Below are positions 10,789 through 21,225 of a DNA stretch of 64,000 bases, one piece after another. The stretch covers positions 1 through 64,000 of the forward strand of contig JARGXX010000093.1 of assembly GCA_030374765.1 (NCBI GenBank), given 5' to 3'. Origin of the DNA: Agarophyton chilense. Lineage: Eukaryota > Rhodophyta > Florideophyceae > Gracilariales > Gracilariaceae. The translations under genes were made by a program, and so were the position numbers. The notes under the pieces were generated by a model. The model saw only the letters and a list, made by a program, of their open reading frames with translations. It did no database searches and was not told the origin of the DNA. How positions within the stretch are numbered: the stretch's first letter is position 1; each line of letters starts with the position of its first letter.

Positions 10789-12217
10789 ATTTTGTGCCCC
10801 ACAACATAATGAATTCTCGAACCGCATGCTATTTTTTTTCCAAACCAACGGCAAAGCCCTCTTCTTCAAAATAGGACTCTCAACAAATCTCAAAATTATT
10901 TTTACATTCGTTTTTCAACTACATTTTTTACGAATTGGGTGTATAGAATTTGGAAATCACACCTTCGAATGTCAAGACAATTAATTTCGATATTGTTTCA
11001 AATCTTTTCGAAATGGAGGGCATAATCCTCCTATTCACAATGTGGCGCTCAGGGAAACTTCGAAAGTTTTATTCAAAACTTATTGTGAGTCTTAAAACGT
11101 GAAAAATGCAGTCTTCAATCAAATAATTTAGAACGTTTTCTGAAATATTCAAAATTGATGGCATCGTCGTGTTTTCCGGTATGTGACGCTCCGCCAATTT
11201 TTAACAATTTGGTTCGACACTAATGCAGAGCCAATTTACATGGACCTTTCATTTTTCACAACTTGAACCAATCAAGAGTCTCTTCGAGGTCAATCTTAAT
11301 AGAAATCGGACTCTCATTTTTCGGTAGCGACAACTGACTACCCTAACGTTTCATGGTGTGTGCAATGAATACAGATTGAGACACACTCTTCTTTTCAGAT
11401 CAGAAAAATTCTGGAATTATTCGAATACTTCGATAAACATATTATTCTGGTTTATCAGACTCACGAATTTGTTCACTTGACCAACGGACCTTTCAGCTAG
11501 GATTGAGAAATACACAAAGTTCTAGGAAAATGGATTACCAATTACTCTTTTCCAACTTACTATCACTACACTCAAAATACGCCGTTGAACGACCACCTGA
11601 CACAAATGGAACGGAGAATGTTCACGAAAAAAATGGTAGAAGTTCATCCAAGATTTATGCACGAAGCAAAACTTCGCTCACCGGAACGCTATTTCACAAT
11701 ATCCACCATCACCATCGAGTCGTATCAGTTTTTCTGTCGGGATCCGAATATGTGGAACACCGCAAATATTCAGGTGTCCATCACCAAGTAAGCAGTTCGC
11801 ATCATTCCTTGAGATTGTGGTCCCCCCATTTGTGAATGCTTCCCGCAGCGCATTCATAATGAAGAGCACATGGAACACGGTGAAAAATCATGCATGTTTT
11901 CGTTGCCAAGTAAGCAGCTTGCATCATTCCATGATGCTACAATCCCCCATTGCAAACGTTACACGGATCGCAATCATAATTTCATTTGCGATTCTGCCCT
12001 TCTCCAGAAATCAACATGGAGCAAGTGGGTCCAATATCCCTTTAGGATACACCTTATCACACATCACCACACTACATCAATATGGCTTTGCATGTTGTGT
12101 CTTTCGAGTGCATTCTTCGTCTTCTTCTTCAGCCTGGAGCTTTCGTTGGAGCTTGGTATTTGCCTTTTCTTGCGTGCATACTGTGTTCACACTCTTTTTT
12201 TCATCAATCAAACCATT
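10789..12217 (+). other. AT-rich gap with a 122-bp duplication before the helicase gene
   Basis: 10789-11500 is AT-rich with no supported gene. From 11503 short overlapping frames appear. About 11748-11869 and 11870-11991 are diverged tandem copies 122 bp apart, each containing CCAAGTAAGCAG followed by TTGCATCATTCC or similar. The CAA|GTAAGC in each looks like a 5' splice site, so this may be a duplicated small exon-intron unit belonging to the 5' end of the gene starting at 12218. The long frame remains open back to 11870 but the added 116 residues are low in conserved character. Confidence 0.45.
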
Positions 12218-15200
12218 ATGAACGGGGATATAGAAATTGGAGTTCATTCAGTGGGATTCTTCGTGTTGTGCCTTACATGTAAATTGGGAATACGATCTTC
12301 AAAAGGGGTAGCACGCCATCTATCTGTTCGGCACGGTGCCTCAACTGATGAGGGAAAAGATATGGCTGCGACAGTTTCGGAGAGAAAGCAAGAATTGGAG
12401 TCGAAGCTTCCGTACGTACCTCTCTGGAATCGCTACATCGCTCATAGTGAAGAGGAAAACTGCAGAAGTGGTGTTTCGGGCATGGAGCCGACTGCCGTTT
12501 TTATGTCAGCAAGGCCACTAGCCCCCCTAACCGGCCTTAAAGTCTTGTACGGGTACAAATGCCCGAATTGCATCACGTGCTACACGGACATGAGAAGTTT
12601 ATCTACGCATCTCTCGACCGCGCATGGCGTTGAAGATACGGCCAATGTCATCACTGACGTAAAAAAACATGGATTGATACGCCTGCAAACCATTTTCGGA
12701 GGACGTTGTCGAAAACTGTTTCCTGTATCAGAAGCTGTCCAGGTGGGAGAAGTGACGATCGTCTTCACTTCCAAATGTAGCTCCCCTCGGCAGAAAATTT
12801 CGAATCCTAACCTTCTTGGGCAGAACTCACTGAACGGATCAGAGGAGGGTCTTAGGATCGTTCACGAAGAAATCTCTGGTGTTGGTATGAACTCGGCTGC
12901 CTCAAAAATCATTTCGTCTATTGTAGGGTTTACTGATGACCTACAAGAACAGGAACCTATGCATGACAAGATGAAAAATACTTTTGTTGCCTTGTCAAGG
13001 GTAGATGAGGTCCTAGATCACAGGAAGATATCACTTCAGGACGCGGTGAAACTCTCTGGGTCAATTACTGAGAAAAGTATTTTATGGGACGTCGTGCAGC
13101 AAGACGTCGTTCAGTACCTCAGGATGGTTCGGGATTTAACCATTGACATGCCGAACTGTGTGCTTGAATCTATCAACGTAAGAAGCCGGGGTGATAATCG
13201 CTTTACATTCAGAACCGTTTCTTCTAAGTGCATCAAAGCCTATGCGGTTGAGATAAGTCACTTTCTATCGTTCTGCATCAAATGTCAGCACCGCCATGAA
13301 CACCTATGCAATAAAGAAGTTGCCGGATTAATCGCTTTATATCTGGAGGAGCTTAATGAGAATGTTTTACATCAAAAACTTGACGTTCCAGACCCTTTCA
13401 AATCCACGAAACCAATGTGCTTCAAAAAAAGATACCTTGGTCTTCATTTCTTCATGAAAAGCGTTCTGCTAGAGGTTCGCCCAATGTCTTCTTCTTGCGA
13501 ATCACTTGCAGTGAAAAATTTCTTTAGTTGTCGCTGCGTGCGATCTGAGGAAGACGCTCGTTTGCAGACAGCTCAACCCAACAACTTTCGATATGCAGAA
13601 GCATGGGAGGTCACAAGAACACTTGCAGCTCTCCAGTATTGCATATCTGCCTGCGCAGTGCATGAGGTATCCATTTCTCAAAAACAAAATGAAGACAACA
13701 GAAATGGATTTCTCTTAGACAGCACTGACCACACGATGAATTTGATCAAGGACGCTCTGGACCTCCAAAAGAACAACACTACATCATATGTGCGATCTGC
13801 TTTGAGTTTGGCAATGGGTGTCATTGACCAGGAAGAAATTGCTGTTACTTTCGATTGCTGTCGGAGCCATGATCTCTGTGGAGTGGTCAATAACACTCAT
13901 ATTCGATTACAAGATGTCGGGACTTGGGTGAGGGACGCTCATATCAGAATCGACTCGCTCCTGTTCAGTAACCTTCTGAACAATACTGCACTTCCTGATG
14001 GGTTTATGAACATGATTCAGTCGTTGACAGACAATTTTACTGTTAAGGCCCCAGGTTACAACTTCATGTCAGTTTTGGAAAAGAAAAAGAATTGGTTGCA
14101 AAAGAACACTTGCTTTGTACTCGAATCGTTGAAAACGCGTGCTGGTTGGATTTCTCTTAGTCATCCCAACGCTTCCGGAGTATGTCTTCCAGGAGATAAA
14201 GAAGTTGTAGATTTGCACGGTGTCCTTATGCTCAAGTCAAAGGTTCTTGACTGGTTGAACTACTGCCGTCAGATTCAGGAACTTTTATTGTTCTGTGTAC
14301 ATATATCATCAGGATCTCCTGCTAGGGCTACAGAAATAGCTACTCTTCGTCTCACAAACGATATATATGGGATGCGAAGTCTTTTCGTCTCACAAGGTCA
14401 GGCAATGATCGTTACAAGGTGGGTCAAAACCCGAGGAATGAAAGGATTCTCGAAGCCCATACCACGTTTTCCAGATTCCAAAACAAGCGAGTATTTTCTC
14501 ATGTATCTTGTTCTAATAAGGCCATTGGAAACTGCAATGGTCTCAGCTTTATATGGGCCCTCTTTGGGAAAAGAACACTGGAACATCCTCTTCTGCAACA
14601 AGGGTAAACCTTTCACTGATGATTACATACGCGGTTTGGTATCGAAACATCTTGAACTAAAAGGCATCCAACTAACCTTCAACGACTACAGAAATTATTC
14701 AGTTGGCATGGTCCCTGCCGTTAGTGAAGGAAAAGCTCATGATCTAATGGATCAGATTCGTGACGAGTTCCGTGCAGTCGGGCACAATCAGGCAGCTCAC
14801 AGTGTGGAAACTGCTGAAAGGGCTTACGCCAGAACTAAAGAGGAATTAATCCATTTGCAGAAACCTAGTTTGGACAAGTATCGTAGATGGTCTATGCAAT
14901 GGCACAAATACCTGGGCTTTCACGGGAAAGAAAGGAACGCTTCTGAGCTTCAAAACGACACAGATGAGTCTGGTCGTCCCAGAAAAAGGCTGAAGCCTTT
15001 AAACTTGCCTACATCAGAGAACAAAGTCCAGATGCAAGACAAGTCAGGGCATCACCCAAATCTTGATACGATTCCTTTCGATGTATCGAAACCAAGTTCT
15101 CAGAGTCTTGGGCGCCGAAGCTATTCTGGAGCCGCTGTTCTGGAAAGCGATATTTCTTTGGAATACAGAGGAAATACAATCTTTGAAATTGGCCCATATC

Positions 15201-17410
15201 AGCCCATGTCTCCCTTCGGTGTCAAACTCGTCGATGTAGGGACTCGTACATATGAACATCATCTCCCTACTTTTCTAGAGCACCTTCGCACAATGAACAG
15301 CTGTAATCACTCGGTGTTTAAGTCCACCATGCAATTTAATGTTACTGTTGCAGTAGCAGAACGCCGTGAAAACATTCTAGTGGTCATGCCCACCGGATCG
15401 GGAAAGACTTTGTGCATTCTACTTCCAGCGTTTATGGAACGCTCATCCTTTACTACAATCATGATTGTTCCGCTGGTGGCACTGGTAGAGGAACTTAGGC
15501 TCCGTGCCGAAAAATGTGGGCTTCATGCCAGTGCAACTATACCTGGAAACATCGGAGAGCCAGCCGACGTTTACATGCTCGTTCCCGAGCAGGTTCGGGA
15601 CCAACGATTCAAGCAGTTGGTTCAAAAACTTGTGGCGGAGAGAAGACTGGCCCGCGTTGTAATCGACGAAGCCCATCTCACTGCATCTTGGTCTTCTTTT
15701 CGACAAAGCCTGCGTGATTTGAGATACGGACTACTTGAAGTACCGAAAAACATCCCACGCATCTTACTAACTCGGACAATTCCACCACGAGATCGCTCTG
15801 CCCTTGTCGCAAAGCATGGAATGCGTAAAGCTTCTGTTCTCAGCATGCCCACAGTCCGCAAGAACCTTTGTTTCGCCGTGATCAACGTCGAAAGCGATTC
15901 ATTATGTTCGCAAGATCGTTCAGAGGGCGGAAGGTTTCAAAGTGCGAAGCAGAAGATCCTCGAGAAGACTCTCTCCGTTCTTGAAGAAAAGTTAGAAGAG
16001 ATAGGTCAACAAGTTAGGCTTAACGCCAATGCTCATCAGGACTCGCCTGCTTTCCGAGTTCTCCTTTACGTCACTCGAAGGAAGGACGCCGAGCAGCTCA
16101 GTGATATTCTATCAGCCTTATACGAGGAGGAACAAGGTTTAGACAACGGAAGCCCCAGGAAACCACTATCGAAAAAGGTCTCTTTTCTTTGCTATCACGC
16201 CGGCATGGACAAGATTCAACGGATCCAGATATACAAAGCTTGGAGACAGCAAAATAGTCAAGGTGAAAAAGATACGACGGATTCATCTCAGTGCACAGTG
16301 GTCCTCATGGTGTGCACGTGTGCGTTTGGAGCTGGAATAGACGCCCCTAATGTGAGAATAGTCTTGCATGTAGGTGGATCTACGTCACTTTCAGACCATG
16401 CTCAGGAGTCTGGAAGAGCAGGGAGGGATGGAAGGCTCGCTTTTTGTATCACCGTCTACTCCAGTAGTCTTGCACGTTCCTTTGAGGCTGAACTAGAGCG
16501 AAAGGCATTGCAGATCCAAAATGAAGAAGACTATATTAAACTAGAGCAGTGGAGGGAAGAACAGAAATGGCTCGAAAACACTTTGTTGTGCCGAAAGAAC
16601 TGGATGTATGGTGTCATGGACGGGGAACAAAGTGGCATGTGCCTGCTAGATAGCGAGTCGGAAAATTGTGACATTTGCGACACTCAAAGCAATGGTGCAC
16701 CAAAATTTGATGACGGTGATAAGCGACAGAGTTGGGAGAATTGCAGCCCTGCTGGGCCGAAATGGAGACCGAAACCCCACGCCCTGGAAGCGGAAGGTCC
16801 TGCTAACGCCTTCTCTCAAGCATATGAACCTTCTAGTCGGGCACTACAATTTACATCTTCTCATGAAGAAGACTCAATGAGTCATGTTGTAGGGACTTGT
16901 GAGTCCCTCATTCGAGAATTTGAACATGATTGCATTGCTTGCTATGTTTCACACAAAGCAGTTGTGAAACACGGTAATCAAAGTTGCGGGTGGAAAAGGA
17001 ACCGATGCTTCAGATGCTACTCAAAGGATCACAGGTACCACTTGTGTGACAAAGATCTTGCAATACCATCTGGAGGTTGTTTCAAGTGTGGTCTGTCTTA
17101 CGCGAAAGGATTCAAAGTACACAGGGATGGGCTGGGTTTCGGTCCTACTTGTAGACTGGTTCTTCTCAGGGAGCTTGGCTGGTTTCTGTGGAGATCATCG
17201 CCGATGAAAAGGGCGCGTTTGGTACAGGATCTTTTCTGCGACAGAGACTGCAGTCTCTTCAACGAATCACAAGTGGCAAGCTTACGTTCTGACTCTACTA
17301 TGTTTCACGAACAAGACCGGGTGTTTGCGAAATGGTTACCGTCGTCGGACGACGAAACTCCCAATGTTCTAAGGATTTGCGTTTGGTTTTCAAATATGAG
17401 GAAGGAGTAA
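12218..17410 (+). CDS. C2H2 - tyrosine recombinase-like - RecQ helicase - zinc knuckle protein
   Basis: I start at ATG 12218 (1730 residues) because the next residues lead straight into the first zinc finger. Domains in order: C2H2 finger C18/C21/H34/H39; second finger C115/C118/H131/H136, a pair like that of fungal OrsC/DUF3505 proteins; a tyrosine recombinase-like region with R703, K737, N822..R825 (Asn where His is usual), H856 and Y870; an SF2 RecQ-like helicase with Walker A PTGSGKT (1058-1064), DEAH (1150-1153) and motif VI QESGRAGRDGR (1396-1406); a CCHC knuckle C1597/C1600/H1605/C1610 and a further CxxC at 1621. Telomere-linked RecQ helicases are known at fungal chromosome ends. With its position 5 kb inside the telomere tracts and its Ulp1 neighbour, I infer a DNA-integrating, helicase-bearing subtelomeric element. 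The frame is intact. It could instead be a domesticated telomere-maintenance gene. Confidence 0.85.
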   Translation: MNGDIEIGVHSVGFFVLCLTCKLGIRSSKGVARHLSVRHGASTDEGKDMAATVSERKQELESKLPYVPLWNRYIAHSEEENCRSGVSGMEPTAVFMSARPLAPLTGLKVLYGYKCPNCITCYTDMRSLSTHLSTAHGVEDTANVITDVKKHGLIRLQTIFGGRCRKLFPVSEAVQVGEVTIVFTSKCSSPRQKISNPNLLGQNSLNGSEEGLRIVHEEISGVGMNSAASKIISSIVGFTDDLQEQEPMHDKMKNTFVALSRVDEVLDHRKISLQDAVKLSGSITEKSILWDVVQQDVVQYLRMVRDLTIDMPNCVLESINVRSRGDNRFTFRTVSSKCIKAYAVEISHFLSFCIKCQHRHEHLCNKEVAGLIALYLEELNENVLHQKLDVPDPFKSTKPMCFKKRYLGLHFFMKSVLLEVRPMSSSCESLAVKNFFSCRCVRSEEDARLQTAQPNNFRYAEAWEVTRTLAALQYCISACAVHEVSISQKQNEDNRNGFLLDSTDHTMNLIKDALDLQKNNTTSYVRSALSLAMGVIDQEEIAVTFDCCRSHDLCGVVNNTHIRLQDVGTWVRDAHIRIDSLLFSNLLNNTALPDGFMNMIQSLTDNFTVKAPGYNFMSVLEKKKNWLQKNTCFVLESLKTRAGWISLSHPNASGVCLPGDKEVVDLHGVLMLKSKVLDWLNYCRQIQELLLFCVHISSGSPARATEIATLRLTNDIYGMRSLFVSQGQAMIVTRWVKTRGMKGFSKPIPRFPDSKTSEYFLMYLVLIRPLETAMVSALYGPSLGKEHWNILFCNKGKPFTDDYIRGLVSKHLELKGIQLTFNDYRNYSVGMVPAVSEGKAHDLMDQIRDEFRAVGHNQAAHSVETAERAYARTKEELIHLQKPSLDKYRRWSMQWHKYLGFHGKERNASELQNDTDESGRPRKRLKPLNLPTSENKVQMQDKSGHHPNLDTIPFDVSKPSSQSLGRRSYSGAAVLESDISLEYRGNTIFEIGPYQPMSPFGVKLVDVGTRTYEHHLPTFLEHLRTMNSCNHSVFKSTMQFNVTVAVAERRENILVVMPTGSGKTLCILLPAFMERSSFTTIMIVPLVALVEELRLRAEKCGLHASATIPGNIGEPADVYMLVPEQVRDQRFKQLVQKLVAERRLARVVIDEAHLTASWSSFRQSLRDLRYGLLEVPKNIPRILLTRTIPPRDRSALVAKHGMRKASVLSMPTVRKNLCFAVINVESDSLCSQDRSEGGRFQSAKQKILEKTLSVLEEKLEEIGQQVRLNANAHQDSPAFRVLLYVTRRKDAEQLSDILSALYEEEQGLDNGSPRKPLSKKVSFLCYHAGMDKIQRIQIYKAWRQQNSQGEKDTTDSSQCTVVLMVCTCAFGAGIDAPNVRIVLHVGGSTSLSDHAQESGRAGRDGRLAFCITVYSSSLARSFEAELERKALQIQNEEDYIKLEQWREEQKWLENTLLCRKNWMYGVMDGEQSGMCLLDSESENCDICDTQSNGAPKFDDGDKRQSWENCSPAGPKWRPKPHALEAEGPANAFSQAYEPSSRALQFTSSHEEDSMSHVVGTCESLIREFEHDCIACYVSHKAVVKHGNQSCGWKRNRCFRCYSKDHRYHLCDKDLAIPSGGCFKCGLSYAKGFKVHRDGLGFGPTCRLVLLRELGWFLWRSSPMKRARLVQDLFCDRDCSLFNESQVASLRSDSTMFHEQDRVFAKWLPSSDDETPNVLRICVWFSNMRKE

Positions 17411-17838
17411 AACGAGCTTAGTCAGATATGAAAGTAAATGCAGCTGTACGTAAGTATAAACTTTCACATTCGTTTCACACGTACATGTGTTAGGGCAGTA
17501 CTGCACCATTACCGATCAGAGATATGAAATGCGAGTTATATGAACCGTGTGATGCTTGAAGTAAAGACCATGCTCCATTTCGCCGCGTTCTATGGTTTTG
17601 GTATCGTAAAATGATCAACAATGGAACGGGGCTCAATTTACCGGAGCGCCTTGGCATACAACTGGTTCTCCAAAAAATTAAAAATTTAATCGCGTTCCAT
17701 TGCATCCATCAGGCGCTGTCAAAAACGCACATACACTTATTCTGCGCTGCGTTCCATGGTTGGCGTCAGAGCAATGACAACATGTAAGCAGCCCAAACGC
17801 ATGTAAAATCATAGAACCCAACCTGATCCTAGTAGTAG
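17411..17838 (+). other. 3' tail of the helicase unit
   Basis: Non-coding tail conserved at 20790-21219 downstream of the second, partial copy. It contains CAAAAACGCACATAC at about 17719, a motif shared with the subtelomeric repeat (about 7183). The two copies part company after TAGTAGTAG, which I take as the right boundary of the duplicated unit. Confidence 0.7.
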
Positions 17839-19744
17839 GGTATCAAGAGGGGAGAGGCTCTGAACTACAGAGACAGTAGACTGTTTCGCTACAAAAGCGG
17901 CCTTTGGTATATTACACCGGAGAGCGTGTCGAAGTGGCGAGATGGGGGCCTTGTCAGCGCTCAGGACGCATTACTTCAAGAATGATCCCAATTTTTAAGA
18001 ATTTCAGAAGAGAATTTAGCTCCATATACTTGCCAAGAGTTTTGTGTACAGAAACATCCCGTATCATGACTTCTTCCATGCGTGAATTACAGTCCTTCAG
18101 AACTGTACAAAATCGTGTAAGAACCTTACTGTACCTGCAGTTTCCTATCAGTCGAGCGGTATTCGCTTCAGGCTATTAATTACGCCGCTTCTGCTGCCAA
18201 TGCGCTAGTCGACGCCGTAGCAACAATAGTGGCGTCCCGTGGCAGCAGCCTCGCTACCGCTCTTGATCGAGTTGCGACACTGCTGGCGATGTTGAAGTTG
18301 CCGCGGTTCGCTCGCTTAACGACTGGTAAGGCTGTCCCACAGTCAATGTGCTTTCCGCTGCTGCGCCGCTCGCCAGGTTACCATCTCTGCCGTCGCCGCC
18401 GCCGAAACACACCGCATGCGAATCCCGCTGCCGATCGTCGCCGTTCGTTGCTGATCGATACGCTGCCGCTGAAGCGCTACAATACTTTCTCGTTGTGACG
18501 AATTTATGCCGCTCATGCACGCTTTAAACTTGCTGCACCCGCACCATTCGTATTGCTGCCGCCTGCTCCGCAACATCACCCCTAGAATTGTGGATTCAGC
18601 CACCGCCCTTTTTCGGTTAGGGTTGAAACCACGCACGGCTCCGGCTGTGGCTCCCGCCGTTCACTCGGTCGTGCTGTTGCGGCCGTTAGACTTCGCATGT
18701 TGATTCGACTGCCAAAGGGCCACGCCAGTTGACTTTCATCACATAGGCCTCCCAATTATTGGAGCCTCCTCCGCCACACCATGCTCGCTGTCGAAGCGGC
18801 CGTCGGGTTGCGTTGGGTGCAGCCCCGGCAGTAGCTTAGTGCTTGTCGAAGTCTCTGCAGCAACATCGCAATCGTTGTTGCCACTGCCATCCAGCGGAGC
18901 TCTTTATAACTGCCGCCATTGCGCCGCGCTCCATAAGCCAAACTTGTTGTCGACGTTGCTGCTGTCTTTCAGTGGAGCTTTTCGTCGCCGCTAGAGTCGG
19001 ATTACATTGGTTGTCGCCGCTAGAGTCGGATTACATTGGTTGTCGCCGCCGTTGTCGCGCCGTACTTGTTGGCGCCGTTCACGTTTCGCTGCGATCGTTT
19101 TCGCCAACGCTTTCTCGCTGCCGGTGCGCTGTTATTATCATCGCAGTCGTTATTTGAGACCTTCGTGCGCATGTCTGCTAGAAAGCTCCTCGCTGGTTCT
19201 CGTCCTCGCCGTCGTACAACCTACAGTCTTAAAAGCGGTCGCCGTCCGGTCTGCTACTGGCGGCCTTCTGATCATGGCGCTTACGCTCTTTGCTGCCCCT
19301 ACTGGCACAATCGGAAACATGTACGTCGTTTTTGGTCGATTCCGACGCAATGCCGCCGGCACTAGCCAGCAGTGACTTGCAGCCGTCCTGTCGCCCGTGC
19401 GCCTTTGAATACGCAGGTTTCGCTCGTTGCCGCCTTCACTTCGCCGGCATCGTGCCGCTGTATACAACACTTTCGCTTCTCCATGCCGCATCCATGAAGC
19501 AACCAGAGCACAGTGTTTGGGACAACTGATAGAACTATCATATAGTTCTGAGACTCGTGATAGTATGACAGTAAGGATTTTACCGTGAAGTTATTTTGGG
19601 GTTAAAGTCGTTTAACAATGTTCGGGTTCAGCGATACGAGAGAGAACCTTAACGTGTTTCGGGCGACGCCAAAAGGGCTCAACATGATGCACATAGGCTG
19701 CGTTGAATCTGGCAGCTGTCCTAACTTTCTGGAACGGGCTTCAG
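17839..19744. other. Gene-free block with degenerate triplet-rich sequence
   Basis: 17839-18179 shows nothing I recognise. About 18180-19500 is a GC-rich stretch of imperfect GCC/GCT/GTC triplets open in several frames on both strands, which is typical of low-complexity DNA rather than a gene. It includes a perfect 29-bp tandem duplication (18984-19012 and 19013-19041). No start, domain or homologous copy supports a coding call. Confidence 0.6.
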
Positions 19745-20000
19745 ACAAAGCCGTGCTTTCTCAGACAACCTTGATTTTCAGCACCATTCATGGTGTTTTT
19801 TCAATCCCGGACAGACATGCGTTTACAACGTCGTGAGGCGTGTTCTTCGCTAAATTCATTAAAATAACATGTCTTTCCGCTCAATCTGGACCTCAGCATA
19901 AAATTTACAATTTTTTTTTTAAACGGCCTTGTTCTCACCTCAGACACAGACATCGAAAAATTCAATGATTTTTCAGCTTCCAAAAACACCAATATATTCA
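19745..20000. repeat. Subtelomeric block shared with 22335-22622
   Basis: This stretch aligns with 22335-22622, sharing TCTCAGACA, the phrase ACTCAGACACAGACATC, and a closing CACCAATATATTCAGG. In one place it runs into the partial helicase copy at 20001; in the other it runs into subtelomeric repeat copy C at 22623. The switch at the same base in both marks a mosaic breakpoint. Confidence 0.7.
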
Positions 20001-20789
20001 GGGGAACAAAGTGGCATGTGCTTGCTGGATAGCGAGTCGGAGAATTGTGACATTTGCGACACTCGAAGCAATGGTGCACCAAAATTTGATGACGGTGATA
20101 AGCGACAGAGTTGGGAGAATTGCAGCCCTGCTGGGCCGAAATGGAGACCGAAACCCCACGCCCTGGAAGCGGAAGGTCCTGCTAACGCCTTCTCTCAAGC
20201 ATATGAACCTTCTAGTCGGGCACTACAATTTACATCTTCTCATGAAGACGACTCAATGAGTCATGTTGTAGGGACTTGCGAGTCCCTCATTAGAGAATTT
20301 GAACATGATTGCATTGCTTGCTATGTTTCACACAAAGCAGTTGTGAAACACGGTAATCAAAGTTGCGGGTGGAAAAGGAACCGATGCTTCAGATGCTACT
20401 CAAAGGATCACAGGTACCGCTTGTGTGACAAAGATCTTGCAATACCATCTGGAGGTTGTTTCAAGTGTGGTCTGTCTTACGCGAAAGGATTCAAAGTACA
20501 CAGGGATGGGCTGGGTTTCGGTCCTACTTGTAGACTGGTTCTTCTCAGGGAACTTGGCTGGGTTTTGTGGAGATCATCGCCGATGAAAAGGGCGCGTTTG
20601 GTACAGGATCTTTTCTGCGACAGAGACTGCAGTCTCTTCAACGAATCACAAGTGGCAAGCTTACGTTCTGACTCTACTATGTTTCACGAACAAGACCGGG
20701 TGTTTGCGAAATGGTTATCGTCGTCGGACGACGAAACTCCCAATGTTCTAAGGATTGGCGTTTGGTTTTCAAATGTGAGAAAGGAGTAA
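19965..20789 (+). pseudogene. 5'-truncated copy of the helicase gene (C-terminal zinc-knuckle part)
   Basis: From 20001 this matches 16622-17410 with roughly 1-2% difference by eye. It holds only the C-terminal 262 codons: no recombinase or helicase motif remains, but both zinc-knuckle clusters do. The frame is still open and, by chance or selection, is preceded by an in-frame ATG at 19965 supplied by the upstream repeat (MIFQLPKTPIYSGEQ). Its 3' tail (20790-21219) is also conserved. The loss of the 5' side with an intact 3' end recalls incomplete copying or recombination at a chromosome end. Whether the 274-residue product is made is unknown. Confidence 0.8.
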
Positions 20790-21219
20790 AACGAGCTTAG
20801 TCAGATATGAAAGTAAATGCAGCTGTACGTAAGTATAAACTTTCACATTCGTTTCACACGTACATGTTTTGGGGCAGTACTGCACCATTACCGATCAGAG
20901 ATATGAAATGCGAGTTATATATGAACCGTGTGATGCTTGAAGTAAAGACCATGCTCCATTTCGCCGCGTTCTATGGTTTTGGTATCGTAAAATGATCAAC
21001 AATGGAACGGGGCTCAATTTACCGGAGCGCCTTGGCATACAACTGGTTTTCCAAAAAATTAAAAATTTAATCGCGTTCCATTGCATCCATCAGGCGCTGT
21101 CAAAAACGCACATACACTTATTCTGCGCTGCGTTCCATGGTTGGCGTCAGAGCAATGACAGCATGTAAGCAGCCCAAACGCATGTAAAATGATAGAACCC
21201 AACCTGATCCTAGTAGTAG
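20001..21219 (+). repeat. Partial duplicate of the helicase unit's 3' end
   Basis: A 1219-bp copy of 16622-17838, including coding end and 3' tail, with few substitutions and a 2-bp TA insertion. It is flanked on the left by the block shared with 22335-22622 and on the right, almost directly, by subtelomeric repeat copy B. Confidence 0.9.
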
Positions 21220-21225
21220 AGTCAA

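Noticed and set aside
11870-12217. Upstream extension of the helicase frame (116 residues to ATG 11870)
   Set aside because: The region is hydrophobic and His-rich by composition, overlaps the 122-bp duplication, and the finger pair begins right after ATG 12218.
7803-17838. Interpretation of the two-gene unit as a classic Helitron or KDZ transposon
   Set aside because: The helicase is RecQ-type, not Pif1 with a Rep domain, and no KDZ transposase core is visible.
18229-19529. Long overlapping frames in the triplet-rich block
   Set aside because: Open on both strands with low complexity and no conserved motif.
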